Shown here: positions 1 through 10,503 of the stretch, one piece after another
Position numbering within the stretch: the first letter of the stretch is position 1
How the letters are laid out: every line of letters starts with the position of its first letter
Assembly: GCF_033958435.1 (NCBI RefSeq)
Contig: NC_134139.1
Coordinates: 200,739,501 to 200,803,500 of the forward strand
DNA length: 64,000 nucleotides
Direction of reading: 5' to 3'
From: Carettochelys insculpta
Lineage: Eukaryota > Chordata > Testudines > Carettochelyidae
Position numbers and translations under genes: made by a program
Notes under the pieces: generated by a model
Database searches by the model: none
What the model was told of the DNA's origin: nothing
Seen by the model: the letters and a program-made list of their open reading frames with translations, nothing else

Positions 1-15
1 TATCAACATTGAATT

Positions 16-973
16 TCATCTGCCATTTTGTTCCCAATCACCCAATTTATTAAAATCCTTTTGTAGCTCTTCACTGTCTGCTTGGGGTTTAACTATTTGG
101 AGTAGTTTTGTGCCATCTGCAAGTTTTGCCACCTCACTATTTATACCTTTTCCCAGATCATTTATAAATATGTTGAATAGGACTGGTCCCAGTATAGACC
201 CCTGAGGGACACCACAATTTACCTCTCTCCATTCTGAAAACTGTCCGTTTATTCCTACCCTTTGTTTCGGATCTTTTAACCAGTTACCAGTCCAAGAGAG
301 GACCTTCCCTCTTATCCCACGATAGTTAACTTTGCTTAAGAGCCTTTGGTGAGGGACCTTGTCAAAGGCTTTCTGAAAATCTAAGTACATTATATCCACT
401 GGACCGCCCTTGTTCACATGCTTGTTGACTCTTTCAAAAAAATTTTATAGACTGGTGAGGCACGACTTCCCTTTACAAAAGCCATGTTGACTCTTCCCCA
501 ACAAATTATCAGAGAGGTCGTCGTGTTAGTCTGTATCTTCAAAAACAACAAGAAGTCCTGGACAGGACTTCTTGTTGTTTCCAACAAATTATGTTCATCA
601 AGGTGTCTGACAATTCTGTTCTTTATACTCAGGTTTCAACCAGTTTGCCCAGTAGTGAAGTCAGACTGACTGGCCTGTAGTTGCCAGGATCACCTCTGGA
701 GCCCTTTTTAAAGATTGGCATCACATTAGCTATCCTCCAGTCATCTGGAACAGAAGCTGATTTAAACGACAGGTTACAAACTATGGTTAGTAGTTCTGCA
801 ATTTCACATTTGAGTTCCTTCAGAACTTTTGGGTGAATGTCATCTGGTCCTGGTGACTTACTATTTTGTTTATCAATTTGTTCCAAAAGCTCTTCTAATG
901 ACACCTCAATTTGAAACAGTTCATCAGATTTGTTACCTGAAAAGAATTGCTCAGGTTTGGGAATCTCCCTCAC
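16..973 (-). pseudogene. CR1 reverse transcriptase fragments
   Basis: Two frames carry RT. 629-973 contains SPGPDDIHPKVLKEL, the PDDWRIANVMPIFKKG block and GNYRPVSLTS, the N-terminal RT motifs. 16-417 contains YLDFQKAFDKVPHQRLL and the GVPQGSILGPVLFNIFINDL motif. The catalytic box usually read as F-A-D-D is L-A-D-G here, so the second metal-binding Asp is lost. An insertion at 510-580 also splits the domain. Confidence 0.93.
510..580 (-). mobile_element. Short Penelope-type tail with foldback, inserted in the CR1 RT
   Basis: A 71-bp insert is flanked by a perfect 12-bp duplication (CCAACAAATTAT at 498-509 and 581-592). It carries the tail motif (GTTAGTCTGTATCTTC on the plus strand) seen at the ends of the other Penelope-like copies. 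It ends in a perfect 18-bp inverted repeat, 543-560 against 563-580, with a 2-nt loop. Confidence 0.8.
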
Positions 974-1008
974 ATCCTCAGCTGAGAAGATTGATGGAAA
1001 GAAATCAT

Positions 1009-1668
1009 TTAGTTTCTCTGCAATGGCCTTATCATCCTTGAGGGCTCCTTTAGCATCTTGATCATCCAGTGGCCCCAGTGGTTGTTTTGCAGGCTTCCTC
1101 GAAAATTTGTTTTGCTATTACTTTTTGACTCCTTGGCGAGCTGGTCTTCAAATTCTTTTTTGGCCTTCCTAATTGTAATTTTACACTTCACATGGCAGAG
1201 TTTATGTTCCTTTCTGTTTTCCTCACTAGGATTTAACTTCCATTTTCTAAAGGATGCCTTTTTGTTTCTCACTGCCTCTTTTACTGTATTATTTAACCAT
1301 GGTAGCACTTTTTTGGTTCTCTTGCTACGTTTCCTAAATTAGGGTATACATTTAAGTTGAGTCTCTATTATGGTGTCTTTAAAAAGACTCCATGCCGCTG
1401 GCAGGGATTTCACTTTAGGTACTGTACCTTTTATTTTCTGTTTTAACTTCCTCATTTTTGTGCAGTCCCCCTTTCTGAAATTAAATGCTACAGTCTTGGG
1501 CCACTGTAGTATTTTCCCAGCCACAGGAATGTTAAATTTAATTATATTATGGTCACTATTACCCAGAGGTCCAGACACACTCATCTCTTGGACCAGATCC
1601 TGTGCTCCACTTAGAACTAAATCAAGAATCGCCTCTCCTCTTTTGGGTTCCAGGACTAGTTGCTCCAA
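1009..1668 (-). pseudogene. CR1 ORF2 endonuclease C-terminus and linker
   Basis: Frames 1339-1668 (with LDLVLSGAQDLVQEMSV and the SDHNIIKFNI segment typical of AP-endonuclease C-termini in CR1) and 1009-1308 (basic linker, PWLNNTVKEAVRNKKASFRK) continue ORF2 between the endonuclease and RT. They are separated by a frameshift and stops near 1308-1340. Confidence 0.85.
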
Positions 1669-1943
1669 GAAGCAGTCATTTAAGGTGTCAAGAAACTTTA
1701 TCTCAGCTTCCTGTCCGGAGGTGACATGTACCCAGTCTATATGGGGATAGCTGAAATCCTCCTTTATTATTGGTTTTTCATTTGAATGGCCTCTGAAATC
1801 TTCCTGAGCATTTCACAGTCACAATCATCATTGTGGTCAGGCAGTCAGTAATATATCCCTACCATCATATTCCTATCTTTCAAGGAGGTGATTACTATCC
1901 AGAGAGATTCTATGGTACAGTTTGGTTCATTTATGATTTTCAC

Positions 1944-2366
1944 TTAATTTGATTCTACACTTTTGTTAACGTATAGTGCCACCCCGCATCCAGCATGACC
2001 TGTTCTGTCCTTCTGATAAACTTTGTACCCCGGTATTACTGTGTCCAATTGATTATCTTCATTCCACCAAGTTTCTGTGATACCTACTACACCAATATCT
2101 TCATTTAATAGGAGGCACTCTAGCTCACCCACCTTACTATTTAGACTTCTAGCATTTGTATATAAGCACTTTAAAAACTTGTCACTCTTTAGCTGCCTGC
2201 CACTAAATGAGGTAACTGAAAGGGACTCTGTTTTACTTGACTGTTCTTTGTCAGATACTATCTGTGTTTTATCATGTTTATCATGTTTCTTCCTCTCCTC
2301 TTTACTAGGACATAGAGAATCTCCAATAAGAGATCCTGCCCTGAGGGATGCCACCATCCGAACCAC
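1944..2366 (-). pseudogene. CR1 apurinic-type endonuclease, N-terminal part
   Basis: The frame reads KCLYTNARSLNSKVGELECL, then GITETWW and GCGVALYVNKS. These are the Asn, Glu and Gly/Val landmarks of the LINE endonuclease fold, with the metal-binding Glu in TETWW. The strand following GVALYV is lost to a stop near 1944, and positions 1668-1944 hold only decayed sequence. Confidence 0.88.
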
Positions 2367-2535
2367 ATGCCCCTCCGCACCTGTTGGCTTTCCCCCAGCC
2401 CTTAGTTAAAATTAAAAAGGTCGTGGAGCTGCTTTTAAAGTGCCAGCAATCTAGTTCCATTGTGGTTTAGGTGGAGTCCATCCTTCGTGTTTAGGCTCTC
2501 CCTCTTCCCAAAAGTTTCCCCAGTTCCTTATAAAT

Positions 2536-2830
2536 CTAAAACCCCTCCCACCTACACCATCGTTTCATCCTCACATTGAGACCCTGCAGTTCTGCCTGTC
2601 TAAGTGGCCCTGCGCGTGGAACTGGAAGCATTTCAGAGAACGTTACCATGGAGGTCCTGGAATTCAATCTCCTACCTAGCAGCCTACATTTGACCTCCAA
2701 GACCTCTCTCCTATCCTTCCCTATGTCACTGGTACCAACACGTACCACAACCACCAGCTCCTCCCCAGCACTACACGTAAGTCTATCTAGATGTCTTGAG
2801 AGCCAGGCGCTCACAGCCCTCCTCTAACCC
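2536..2830 (-). pseudogene. CR1 ORF1 esterase-like segment
   Basis: The frame contains VVVRVGTSDIGKDRREVLE, then a VTFSEMLPVPRAGPLRQAEL segment and LNVRMKRWCRWEGF. This matches the SGNH-esterase-like part of CR1 ORF1, where the usual motif is H-V-G-T-N-D. Here both His (now Arg) and Asn (now Ser) are changed, consistent with decay. Confidence 0.8.
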
Positions 2831-4049
2831 AAGTCCCCTCCCCTTCTCCAGAGTCAGGCCCTCCCAAGGCCTCCTGCTCTAACCCAATGCCCTCCCCTTC
2901 CCCCAGAGCCAGACACTCACAGCTCCCCTGCTGTAACTCAACTCTCTCCCCAACCCAATGCCTGGGACTCAGCAGGGCTGCTGCTGCCATACGCTTCTCC
3001 TTCCAAGCACTAGGGCACATGCACAGAGTGATGGCGAGTAGTCCTGGTGTGCGGCTCCGAGAAGGAGCCACATTTCATTGCTCGAAGAGCCAGATGCAGC
3101 TTGAGAGCCAAAGGTTGGCCACTCCGTCTTATGGGTTTTGTGGAGAGACCTCTGAACAGAGAGCACACGCCCTGAGATGACCCCTGGAAATTAAACTAGC
3201 TACCCCAGTCTCAGCTGGGGTGGAGGATGGTGGGAGGGGAAGAGACTGATCTATTGCACCATTTAAATTAGATTAACTCACGAGGAGGTGTGTCCCTTGC
3301 TGACTTGCAGAGAGCAGCTGGTCCCAAACAATCTGTGAGAGGAAGGCTGGGTTTTTAAGCTCTTCTTTCAGGACTGGGAAAGAAGCATCTGGCCCAGATA
3401 TTCAGGGGTTACTACTTTTCAAGAGCTAACGGACACAGCAGCCCAAGGGAAGGAATTTGCTGGCAACGAAGTGTTTGCTGGTGGGTCTGGCAGAGTTAGA
3501 CTCACTGTGGATTTGACATGGGGTGCTAGATCTCCCCCGTGCGCTGCGCTCCTCTCCCTCCTGTTCTGCACCTACCGCAAGGAGCTGGTTACCTGATAGC
3601 CTTCAGGGGAGGGAGCACATAGGAAGGAGAGGACAAATATTAAGGTTTAATACTTCACAGGGTCCAGGATTCCCAGCCCAGAACAATCTAGAGTTACAGA
3701 TTGCAAGGCCAGGAGGACCACTGACATCATCCAGGCTGACCTGCTGTGTAACACAGATGAGCAAATTCCACCCAGGGACTCCTGCATCCAGCTCCTAACA
3801 CCACTGGGCTCATCCAGGGGATTCAGCATGGGAGTGGGGCCAACGAACTTCCTAATCCCAGTTTTGCTCCTTTCTGGCTGGGCAGGTCCCCAACTTCTCT
3901 ACCCCCATTAGCCTCCCAATGAGGGTACAATTTATCCTTGAATTTCTGAACCCATGGTTACCAGACATCAGTTATACACTCACTGGTGCACCCTTCTTTT
4001 GTCTGGCCCCCTCGTCTCACCAACCTTCCCAAAGTCACCACTACAGCAC
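2831..4049. other. TRAM2 intron 4; repeat debris, no gene
   Basis: C-rich, low-complexity text occupies 2831-2960. The end of a hAT-like element (motif GAGAGCCAAAGGTTGGCCA) lies near 3040-3125. A decayed CR1 3'-end-like piece, with spaced matches to the CR1 tail, lies at about 3660-3800. I see no coding signal. Confidence 0.5.
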
Positions 4050-4347
4050 ACCGGTGAAGAGTGGAGAATTATTGCCCCTCATTTTACAGATGGGAAACTG
4101 AGGCACAGAGTATCAGAGAGGTAGCCATGTTCATCTGTATCCGCAAAAGCATCAAGTCCCGTGGCACCTTATAGACCAACAGATTTATAGGAGCATAAGC
4201 TTTCATGGGCAAAGACCCACTCGGTCAGATGCACCTTTTGTCCTTTTGAGGCACACAGTGGATAAGTGACTTGCCCAAACTCACTGGGAGCTGGGACCTG
4301 AACCCAGGCCTCTTGAGTCTCAGACCACAAGGTCAGCCACACTCTGA
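4050..4347 (-). repeat. MIR/CORE-type SINE split by a later insertion
   Basis: The reverse-orientation MIR core (TTTACAGATGGGAAACTGAG, then AAGTGACTTGCCCAAACTCA) is split at 4111-4247 by a Penelope-type tail. The MIR piece resumes exactly after the insert. Confidence 0.8.
4111..4247 (-). mobile_element. Penelope-like element 3' tail inserted in MIR
   Basis: The segment holds AGGTAGCC, CACCTTATAGACCAACAG and AGCATAAGCTTTCATGGGCA, the complement of the family tail. It is flanked by GAGGCACAGAG (4100-4110) and GAGGCACACAG (4248-4258), a target duplication with one mismatch. It is a simple copy without foldback. Confidence 0.78.
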
Positions 4348-5317
4348 AGGGCCTGATCACAAAATGCCCCTTTCCTCTCATAATTCATATTTCCAATGTC
4401 CTTCTCCCCGATCCTGCTAGCAATCCCAGCATGGGAAGGGACTGTGGGGTCACCGGTGCTTTCGAAACACACAGTAAGGTAAATGCTGCCTGTTAACAGA
4501 GCAATGGCTCCCAAGCCACTTCCTCAGACAAACCTAAAAAGAGGAAGGAAAGGGATAGCTGAAGAACAGAACACTTACGGGAGAAAAACATGAGGGTAGT
4601 TCTCCCACCAGCTCCTCGGGTTTGATAAGTACCCTTCCTGAAAGAGAAGAGGAAAGGCAAGTTCTCAGCAACAGAATCCATCAGCACATGCTGGCTCCGG
4701 GCTCATCCACGTCAGCACTAACTCCACCCGTGCACATGAACGCCACGTACACAATGAGAACCCGAGGAAAGGGGCCCAGAGGCAGGATCCTCTCAGAGCG
4801 GCTGTAATTATCCCATTGCAAACTGAATGAAGCGCACTGCATCAGGCCAGCAGTAAGGCTTCCAAAACAAACCTTCTAATAGGCCTCTCACGGTGGACCA
4901 CAATTTTGTCCAACTTTCATGTGATGTGGGGTTCCTTTCGGTCCAAAGAGAGATTGAAATAAAGATCAGGAAAAACCTCTTTAGCCATATTTGAACCCAG
5001 GGAGTGTTTTCAATTATAAAACTCCTGTTGTCTCCACTCTGCTGAGCTCTCTGTGCAAAAGAGCAGAAATTGGGTAGTTCAAGGATGGAGATGGTCACCT
5101 TCGACTTTCAGGGAATGCACTTGGATTTGATCAAGCTATAAAGGGCTTACAGCAGTGCACACTGAATGAGCCCCAGATGCTGCAGAGGTAACTGGACACA
5201 AACCCTGTAATTAAAACCCATCATATGCCAGCTAGGGTGGAGTTCACATTACATCTCAGATTTTCCTTTAATTCCCTGCTTGCCTGTATGTACCTGAAGT
5301 CACTTACACACACACCT

Positions 5318-5516
5318 CATAGAGCTGGAAGGGACCTTAGGAGGTCATCCAGTCCAGTCCAGTCCCAAGTCCTCTTAGCAGGACCAAGCACCATCCCTAA
5401 CAGTTTTTTTTTTTTAAACCTATTTACCCCAGACCCCTAAACGGTCTCCTCAAGAACTGAAGTCACAACTCTGGGCTCAGCCAGCCAATGCTCACATCAC
5501 TGAGCTACCCCTCCCT
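5318..5516 (-). mobile_element. tRNA-headed SINE with CR1-like tail
   Basis: On the minus strand it begins with a tRNA-like head with an A box (GTAGCTCAGTGATGTGAGCA) and a degenerate B box, followed by a body with an A-tract. It ends in the CR1 3'-tail text (GACCTCCTAAGGTCCCTTCC, AGCTCTATG). A CR1-like tail is how CR1 machinery would recognise it. This architecture is familiar from turtle SINEs. Confidence 0.8.
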
Positions 5517-5529
5517 CTTGTCTTAAAGC

Positions 5530-5635
5530 ATAAGCACTTTGGAGCAGGGACCCTCTTTTCTGTCCGTGTTTGCACTGTGCCTCACACAGGAGGGTCCCTG
5601 ACTGTGTCTCTCAAAAGCTATGATAAATAAATAAT
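5530..5635 (+). repeat. Old interspersed repeat, SINE tail-like
   Basis: The text 'gagcagggaccctcttttctg' up to 'gataaataaataat' matches in outline the pieces at 53640-53720 and 54940-55030 (TTTGTACAGCACC...CACA). It is probably the 3' part of an old reptilian SINE. Confidence 0.5.
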
Positions 5636-5983
5636 CCTGGTTGCGCATGAAACTTGAATTTGGACATTCCCAGATTTACTTTCAGGGCTTTACTCTGCAA
5701 ACCTAAGTGCTCTTTTAATGCAGCATCTTCGCAGAGAGTCCGTATTTACTTCCATCTACCAGACATGTCTTCAGCACCTCAGGCTGCTTTGGAACCATGA
5801 GATACCAGCGGATCGTTCTTCAGCGTGCTCACACGGGGCCTGTTTACACAGAGTTGCTAGTGCGCCCTGAGAGAGGGTGTGATTTTACGGCGCACTAGCC
5901 ACCTCACGCCAGATGCTCACGCTGACACTTTCACCAGGCACTCTGGAAGGGTAATAAGCTGAGGGACAGCCAAGGCTCTAGTA

Positions 5984-6308
5984 CAGGTTGAACCGCTCTT
6001 GTCCGGCACCCTTGGGACCTGACCGGTGCCGGAAGAGAGAATATGCCACACCGCAGGAGGTCAATATTGTCTAGCACATTGTCAACACTGCCACTGCCTA
6101 CTGGGCTCTTAGAAAACAGTTGGGGTAAATTACAGCTAAATAACAGCACAGAGCACTAAGAGGTGGGACTGGTGGCTGGAAACACACTTTATGGGACCAC
6201 CAGAAACTTGGCCACACCCAGGATAAGTGGCTCTCCGGCTAACTAAAATCATGCTGGATTATGGATGTTGCTGGAGGAGAGAGTGCTGGACTAGAGAGGT
6301 TCAACCTG
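5984..6308. mobile_element. Tc1/mariner-type MITE, copy 1
   Basis: 325 bp with inverted ends (CAGGTTGAACCGCTCTTGTC against GACTAGAGAGGTTCAACCTG) and TA on both sides (5982-5983, 6309-6310). The interior matches the copies at 57672-57977 and 63347-63657 and encodes no protein. Confidence 0.88.
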
Positions 6309-9300
6309 TAGTGCAGCGTAAGCATGTCCATACAGTGAGTCAGTGTGGAGTGCCTTGTGCACACTACTCTGGGCTTTCTTGCTGCGTAGACAAGTCCATG
6401 CTCCCCATCCAAAGGGAAGTCTCCTTCCACCATGGGGAGCCTGAGAGAAGCAGAGGTGCATTCCAGCACCCTGCAAGGCCTACAGATCCTGGCTCTGATT
6501 CCACCTGGGGCCGATGCGAGGTTGGAATTTGGAGGCGCACTGTGCAGCTTGGGCCAGCTCTGGTGATTCACCCTTGCCGACAGCCTCTTCGCTGCAAAAC
6601 CGCCTGGATCCCGAGCTGCAGCCAGAGAGAGGGGCTGGCAGCGGGACAAAGCACACAGAGCGAGAAAGCTCACAAGCCTCTTTCAGTCGGCTGGCACGCC
6701 CCTCGGGGCTCCCTGGCACTGCAGCAGCGCAGGATGTTTACAGAGGAGGCTGCAGCCCCCAGTGAGAGGCAGGAGGGCGGAAGAGCCCTGCAAATGTAGG
6801 GGGAGAGAGGGAAGAGGACTCGGAGGAGGAGTGAGGGGATGTTGTGAGACTTGGCAGGGGGAGAGGGGTGGGCGGCCAACTCCTGGTGTGGAAGGATTGG
6901 CCTGGGGCTTCCACTTCAGCCCCTGGAGGAAGAGGTGGATTAATTTTGCGAGGCCCCGGGCCAAAACCGGCGGGGGGGGCCCTTCCCCACCCCACACTCC
7001 TGCAAGGGAGGGAGCTCAGGGCCTGGGGGTTTATCCCACCTGCCTGCTGGCGTGGGAGGGGGCTACGGGCACAGGAGCCTGCTCCGCTCTGCCCCCCTAG
7101 TTAGCAGAGCTGTCAGATGCAGGATGCTGATGTGGGATGGGTTGGGAGCAAACTGTAAGTAGTGCAAGAGTGACACTGTTTATTCACTCCCTGGGGGCAT
7201 GAGCAGCCCACACGGTGGGCAGAGGAGAGGCTGGGCGTGGGCATGGGGTTTTTTAGTCCTACAGCCACCAGGCTCTTCTGATGGGAGGGCGACGGGAGCA
7301 GAAATGGGCATCAAACAGGCACTCTCCAAAGGGCTCCCAGGGACAGGCTCAGTGCCAGCATGAAGAGCCCAGGCTCTAGGGGGTGGAGCCAAAGCCAGCG
7401 GTAGCTTTTGCCACCTCTTTCAGCGGATGAGGCCCCATATTGGTCACAGGAGCCTCCACCAGTCCCAGGTGCCTCAGGGATGAATGTACTTTAAAAATCA
7501 CACGGGCTGAAAAAGCGGGATGGTCCGTGACTGGCTTGCAAGGCAGTGCAAGGCTGGAGGGGCCAGCAGAGCTCCCATAGAAACCTTTATCCCGTCAGCT
7601 TAATTAACTGGAAAGCAAAGTGTCACCGAGAGGCCTGGTCCTGGCCTGGGGCCCATTTCACCTGGCTGGGAATTACTTGGGTCAGAAACAAAAGCGACAG
7701 TGAACAAACTCACTTTTTCTTTGTTTCGTGTCCCCCTCCCACCCCGCAATGGTACGGGAAATGGGGGTCAATGTTCTTGTTCCTCACTAACACCCTGGCT
7801 AATTCTTAACACAGTAGGAACCAGCCAGCTCCCTGCTCACGACTAATGGAACTGAGTGCCAACAGGAGGCCAGTCTTAGCAAGAGGTCTCAATCCACTTT
7901 TATGCAAGGATCCCTGCTCTCTTCCCTGCCAGCAGGGTCAAAATACCCACCTTGCTCAGATGGGGGCCCAGCACTGTGGGAGTGAGTTATACCCAGAGGG
8001 GTAAAACTGGGGTGCAGCCACGCATGCTGGAGAGGAAGCTGGGGCAAGAGGCAGCAGGGAAGCAGGCTTACAGCTGTCAGCTGGATGGGATGGACTTGGG
8101 TGCTGGGACAGGCGCTGTCATGTTACTCACAGAGGGTTTGGCGTCACATGTAATTTGCAGCAGTGACTATTCAGTTACTCTCCAGCACTGGCTGGATACC
8201 ACATATCCAGCTAATGTGCTCATCCCACAGGTCAGCCCTGAATTGGCTCCTACCCTTCTGGACTCCGGGGATGAGAGGTTTAGACCCGGCTGGTTGAATG
8301 GTAACTCGTTGCAGTAAGTGTTATCGTCCTTTCCGTTCTTTGCATGAAGCCTCTTTGTATGGCTCATGTATTAAGGCACGTATTTAAGAGCAATCCAAAA
8401 ATATCCCCCCGCCGCACACGCATGGCTGAGAAAGCCTTGCCAGGAGAACCTTTAACTTTTGCATTGCCTGACTTTTGTCTGCTGCATTGATGCTCTCTGG
8501 TGCTGAAGTTGAAATTGCATAGGTTTCAGATGGGATTTTTGGGGGACGTAGGTTAATGCTCTAAACCCACATCTTACAGCATGTTTGCACAACACCTCTG
8601 CCCTGTCTAGCCCCCTTCTGCCAGAAAACTGGTGCAAATCCAGTGGAAACTCACCGTTTACATTGCCACGCATACTGAAGTCTCCTGGCACCTCCAGCCT
8701 GTTATGCTATGCTGTCCCGCCCGCTCGCAATCAGAATGTGAGTGGAATAGCAATTGGCACCAAGACATTTGGAGTTCAGCGACCTTAACCGTGTTTAGCA
8801 GAGTTTATCCTCTTCTCGTGGCTCATTCCAGGGGCTTTGGTATCCTGGGTTAAGAGAGCTGCTCTTGCTAAAATGCACACAGCCAGCCCTACCCCCAGCT
8901 ACTCCCTACAGCAGCTTTGTTGGCTATACAGTTCTATGTGTTGACTCCAGTCAATCAGATGGCTCCATTGGTTGAATATTTCCAGCCTTCTCATCTTGAA
9001 TAAAGGGGCCTCACATAGCAGAGAGCCTGAACAAGAGGCTCCCCAGAGAGGGGGAGAGAGCAGGCTGCCAAGGGATTGTAAAGCAGAGCCCAGGATACTA
9101 TGCAATTCCACAGTCAGGGGTTTTGCCTGAGAATGTTCCCCTGAATTCTGCTCCAGAACTTAAGCTTTCCCTCCAGCAGAGAACAGGTCCCATTCCACTC
9201 AATGGCAAAACTTTCCCTAACTTCAGTGAGGCCGGAAATTGCCCGAGTCTGCCAGCAGCCTGCAGCAACAGCTTAGCGGGGTGAACTGTTCCATTCACCT

Positions 9301-9499
9301 CCATGCTGATTCTGATCCTTGAAGTGACCGTTTAAATGGCAGCACTGCCATCTCGCTGCAGACACTTTCTCCAGAAGCACCCGGATAATGTACTTGTCCC
9401 ACAGGCCAGCCCCGAACTTTCTCTGATCCTCCCCTACATGCTACAGTTCTTCCAGTGCTCCCTTGGACATCTTCTACAATGCAGCTTCGTTTGTGTGCT
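6309..9499. other. TRAM2 intron 4; no gene seen
   Basis: A G/C-rich, CpG-poor segment at 6480-7110 yields several overlapping long ORFs on both strands, as expected from composition. I found no splice-bounded homologous segment, RNA gene or intact repeat. Confidence 0.5.
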
Positions 9500-9872
9500 C
9501 TGTACGTCTACACCACAGCCTTATTTTGAAACACACTATTCCAGAAGAGCTTAATTTGAAATAATGTCACTACACACAAAACACATTTCATCATACCCTC
9601 AGCTATTTCCAAATACCGCATCTACACACAATAGAGCCTATTTCAAAATTGAGCCACTGGACACACTATGGCTTATTTCAAAATGGGCTCTAGTCCCTAT
9701 CTGCAATGGCCCCACTTCAAAATAAGCGTTCTTCCTTGTGGAATGAGGCTTTCCTATTTTGAAATAAACCAACTGCCGTTTCGAAATAGCAGCTGCTTTG
9801 TGTAGACGTTAGCAAAATTGTTCTGAAATCAGGGCTGTTATTTCGAAATAGCTTTGCTGTTTAGACCTATCC
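9500..9872. mobile_element. Palindromic MITE, TTTCGAAATA-rich type
   Basis: The left end TACGTCTACACCACAGCC and right end GCTTTGCTGTTTAGACCTAT are degenerate inverted ends. The interior is filled with TTTCGAAATA/TATTTCAAAAT motifs in both orientations. It belongs to the same group as 32662-33084. Confidence 0.72.
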
Positions 9873-10386
9873 AAAGCCAGTTATAAAGTGTGATGTAAGA
9901 GGAAGGTATTTATTATTGTGATTATTTGGCCCTGTCATTAGAGTCTGTGTCACATTGACAACTTCAAGTCTGGAGACAGCTTCAAATCAATTCAATTTCA
10001 GATCAAAAGGAACAGCATAGGAGCTGCTGCCCCGACTGCATGGGTCACTCTTTGCGTGAGTTTATTCAAACCTCTGTCTTTAGCTCAGTGAAATGGACAC
10101 AAAATTTTCTGTCTGCCGTGCAAGCCCCGCTAACTCTGACAGGGACTAAAAGTGCTGCTCTGGAGTCTGGTCGCCTGACCCCACACAGGCAGTAACTGTG
10201 GAGTGATCCCTACCCTGCGCCTGCATTGAAGCAGCATGCACAGAGAACACCCAGCAGAGGGAAGGACAACGTGCCCATGTGGGTAGGTATCTACTGCAGA
10301 CTCCTTCAGTCCAGCCCCTAACTCTGCAAAGGGAAACCTGAAACGGACCATGCCGAGTCTCAGCTGGGCCCTCCGCCATAGCTTAC

Positions 10387-10503
10387 CGTTAACACCACAT
10401 AGAAGCACCAGATCATGGAAGTGAGGTGGAATGCTACCAGCTGCCCCGATTCGTTGAACTTGCTGTGTTTGACTTTGGAGAGATGGAGCCGCCTGTTGAT
10501 TTT
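10387..10503 (-). CDS. TRAM2: TRAM2 coding exon 4
   Basis: A 117-nt, phase 0-0 exon with a CCCCTAG acceptor and a GTAAGC donor, encoding residues 99-137. It starts K-I-N-R-R-L-H-L, contains the [10 protein letters not shown] block and ends in the hydrophobic [10 protein letters not shown] stretch of TM3. Overlapping long ORFs in other frames of this exon are shadows. Confidence 0.97.

Larger units (their letters stand above)
1..2830 (-). mobile_element. CR1 LINE, degraded, truncated by the window edge
   Basis: Reading on the minus strand, the order is an ORF1 esterase-like segment, ORF2 endonuclease pieces, a linker and a reverse transcriptase running off the left edge. This is CR1 order. 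The ORFs are broken by stops and frameshifts, so the copy is dead. It lies in TRAM2 intron 4 in the same orientation as the gene. A 71-bp insertion interrupts the RT (separate entry). Confidence 0.92.

Noticed and set aside
3590..3615. Possible TRAM2 exon 5 start (codons E-G-Y on the minus strand)
   Set aside because: The next codons (Q-V-T-S-S) do not follow the expected L-T-N-P segment and a stop follows shortly.
6227..6799. 190-codon plus-strand ORF and its overlapping partners
   Set aside because: It starts inside the Tc1/mariner MITE, runs into G/C-rich sequence, overlaps equally long ORFs on the other strand and has no protein-like motif.
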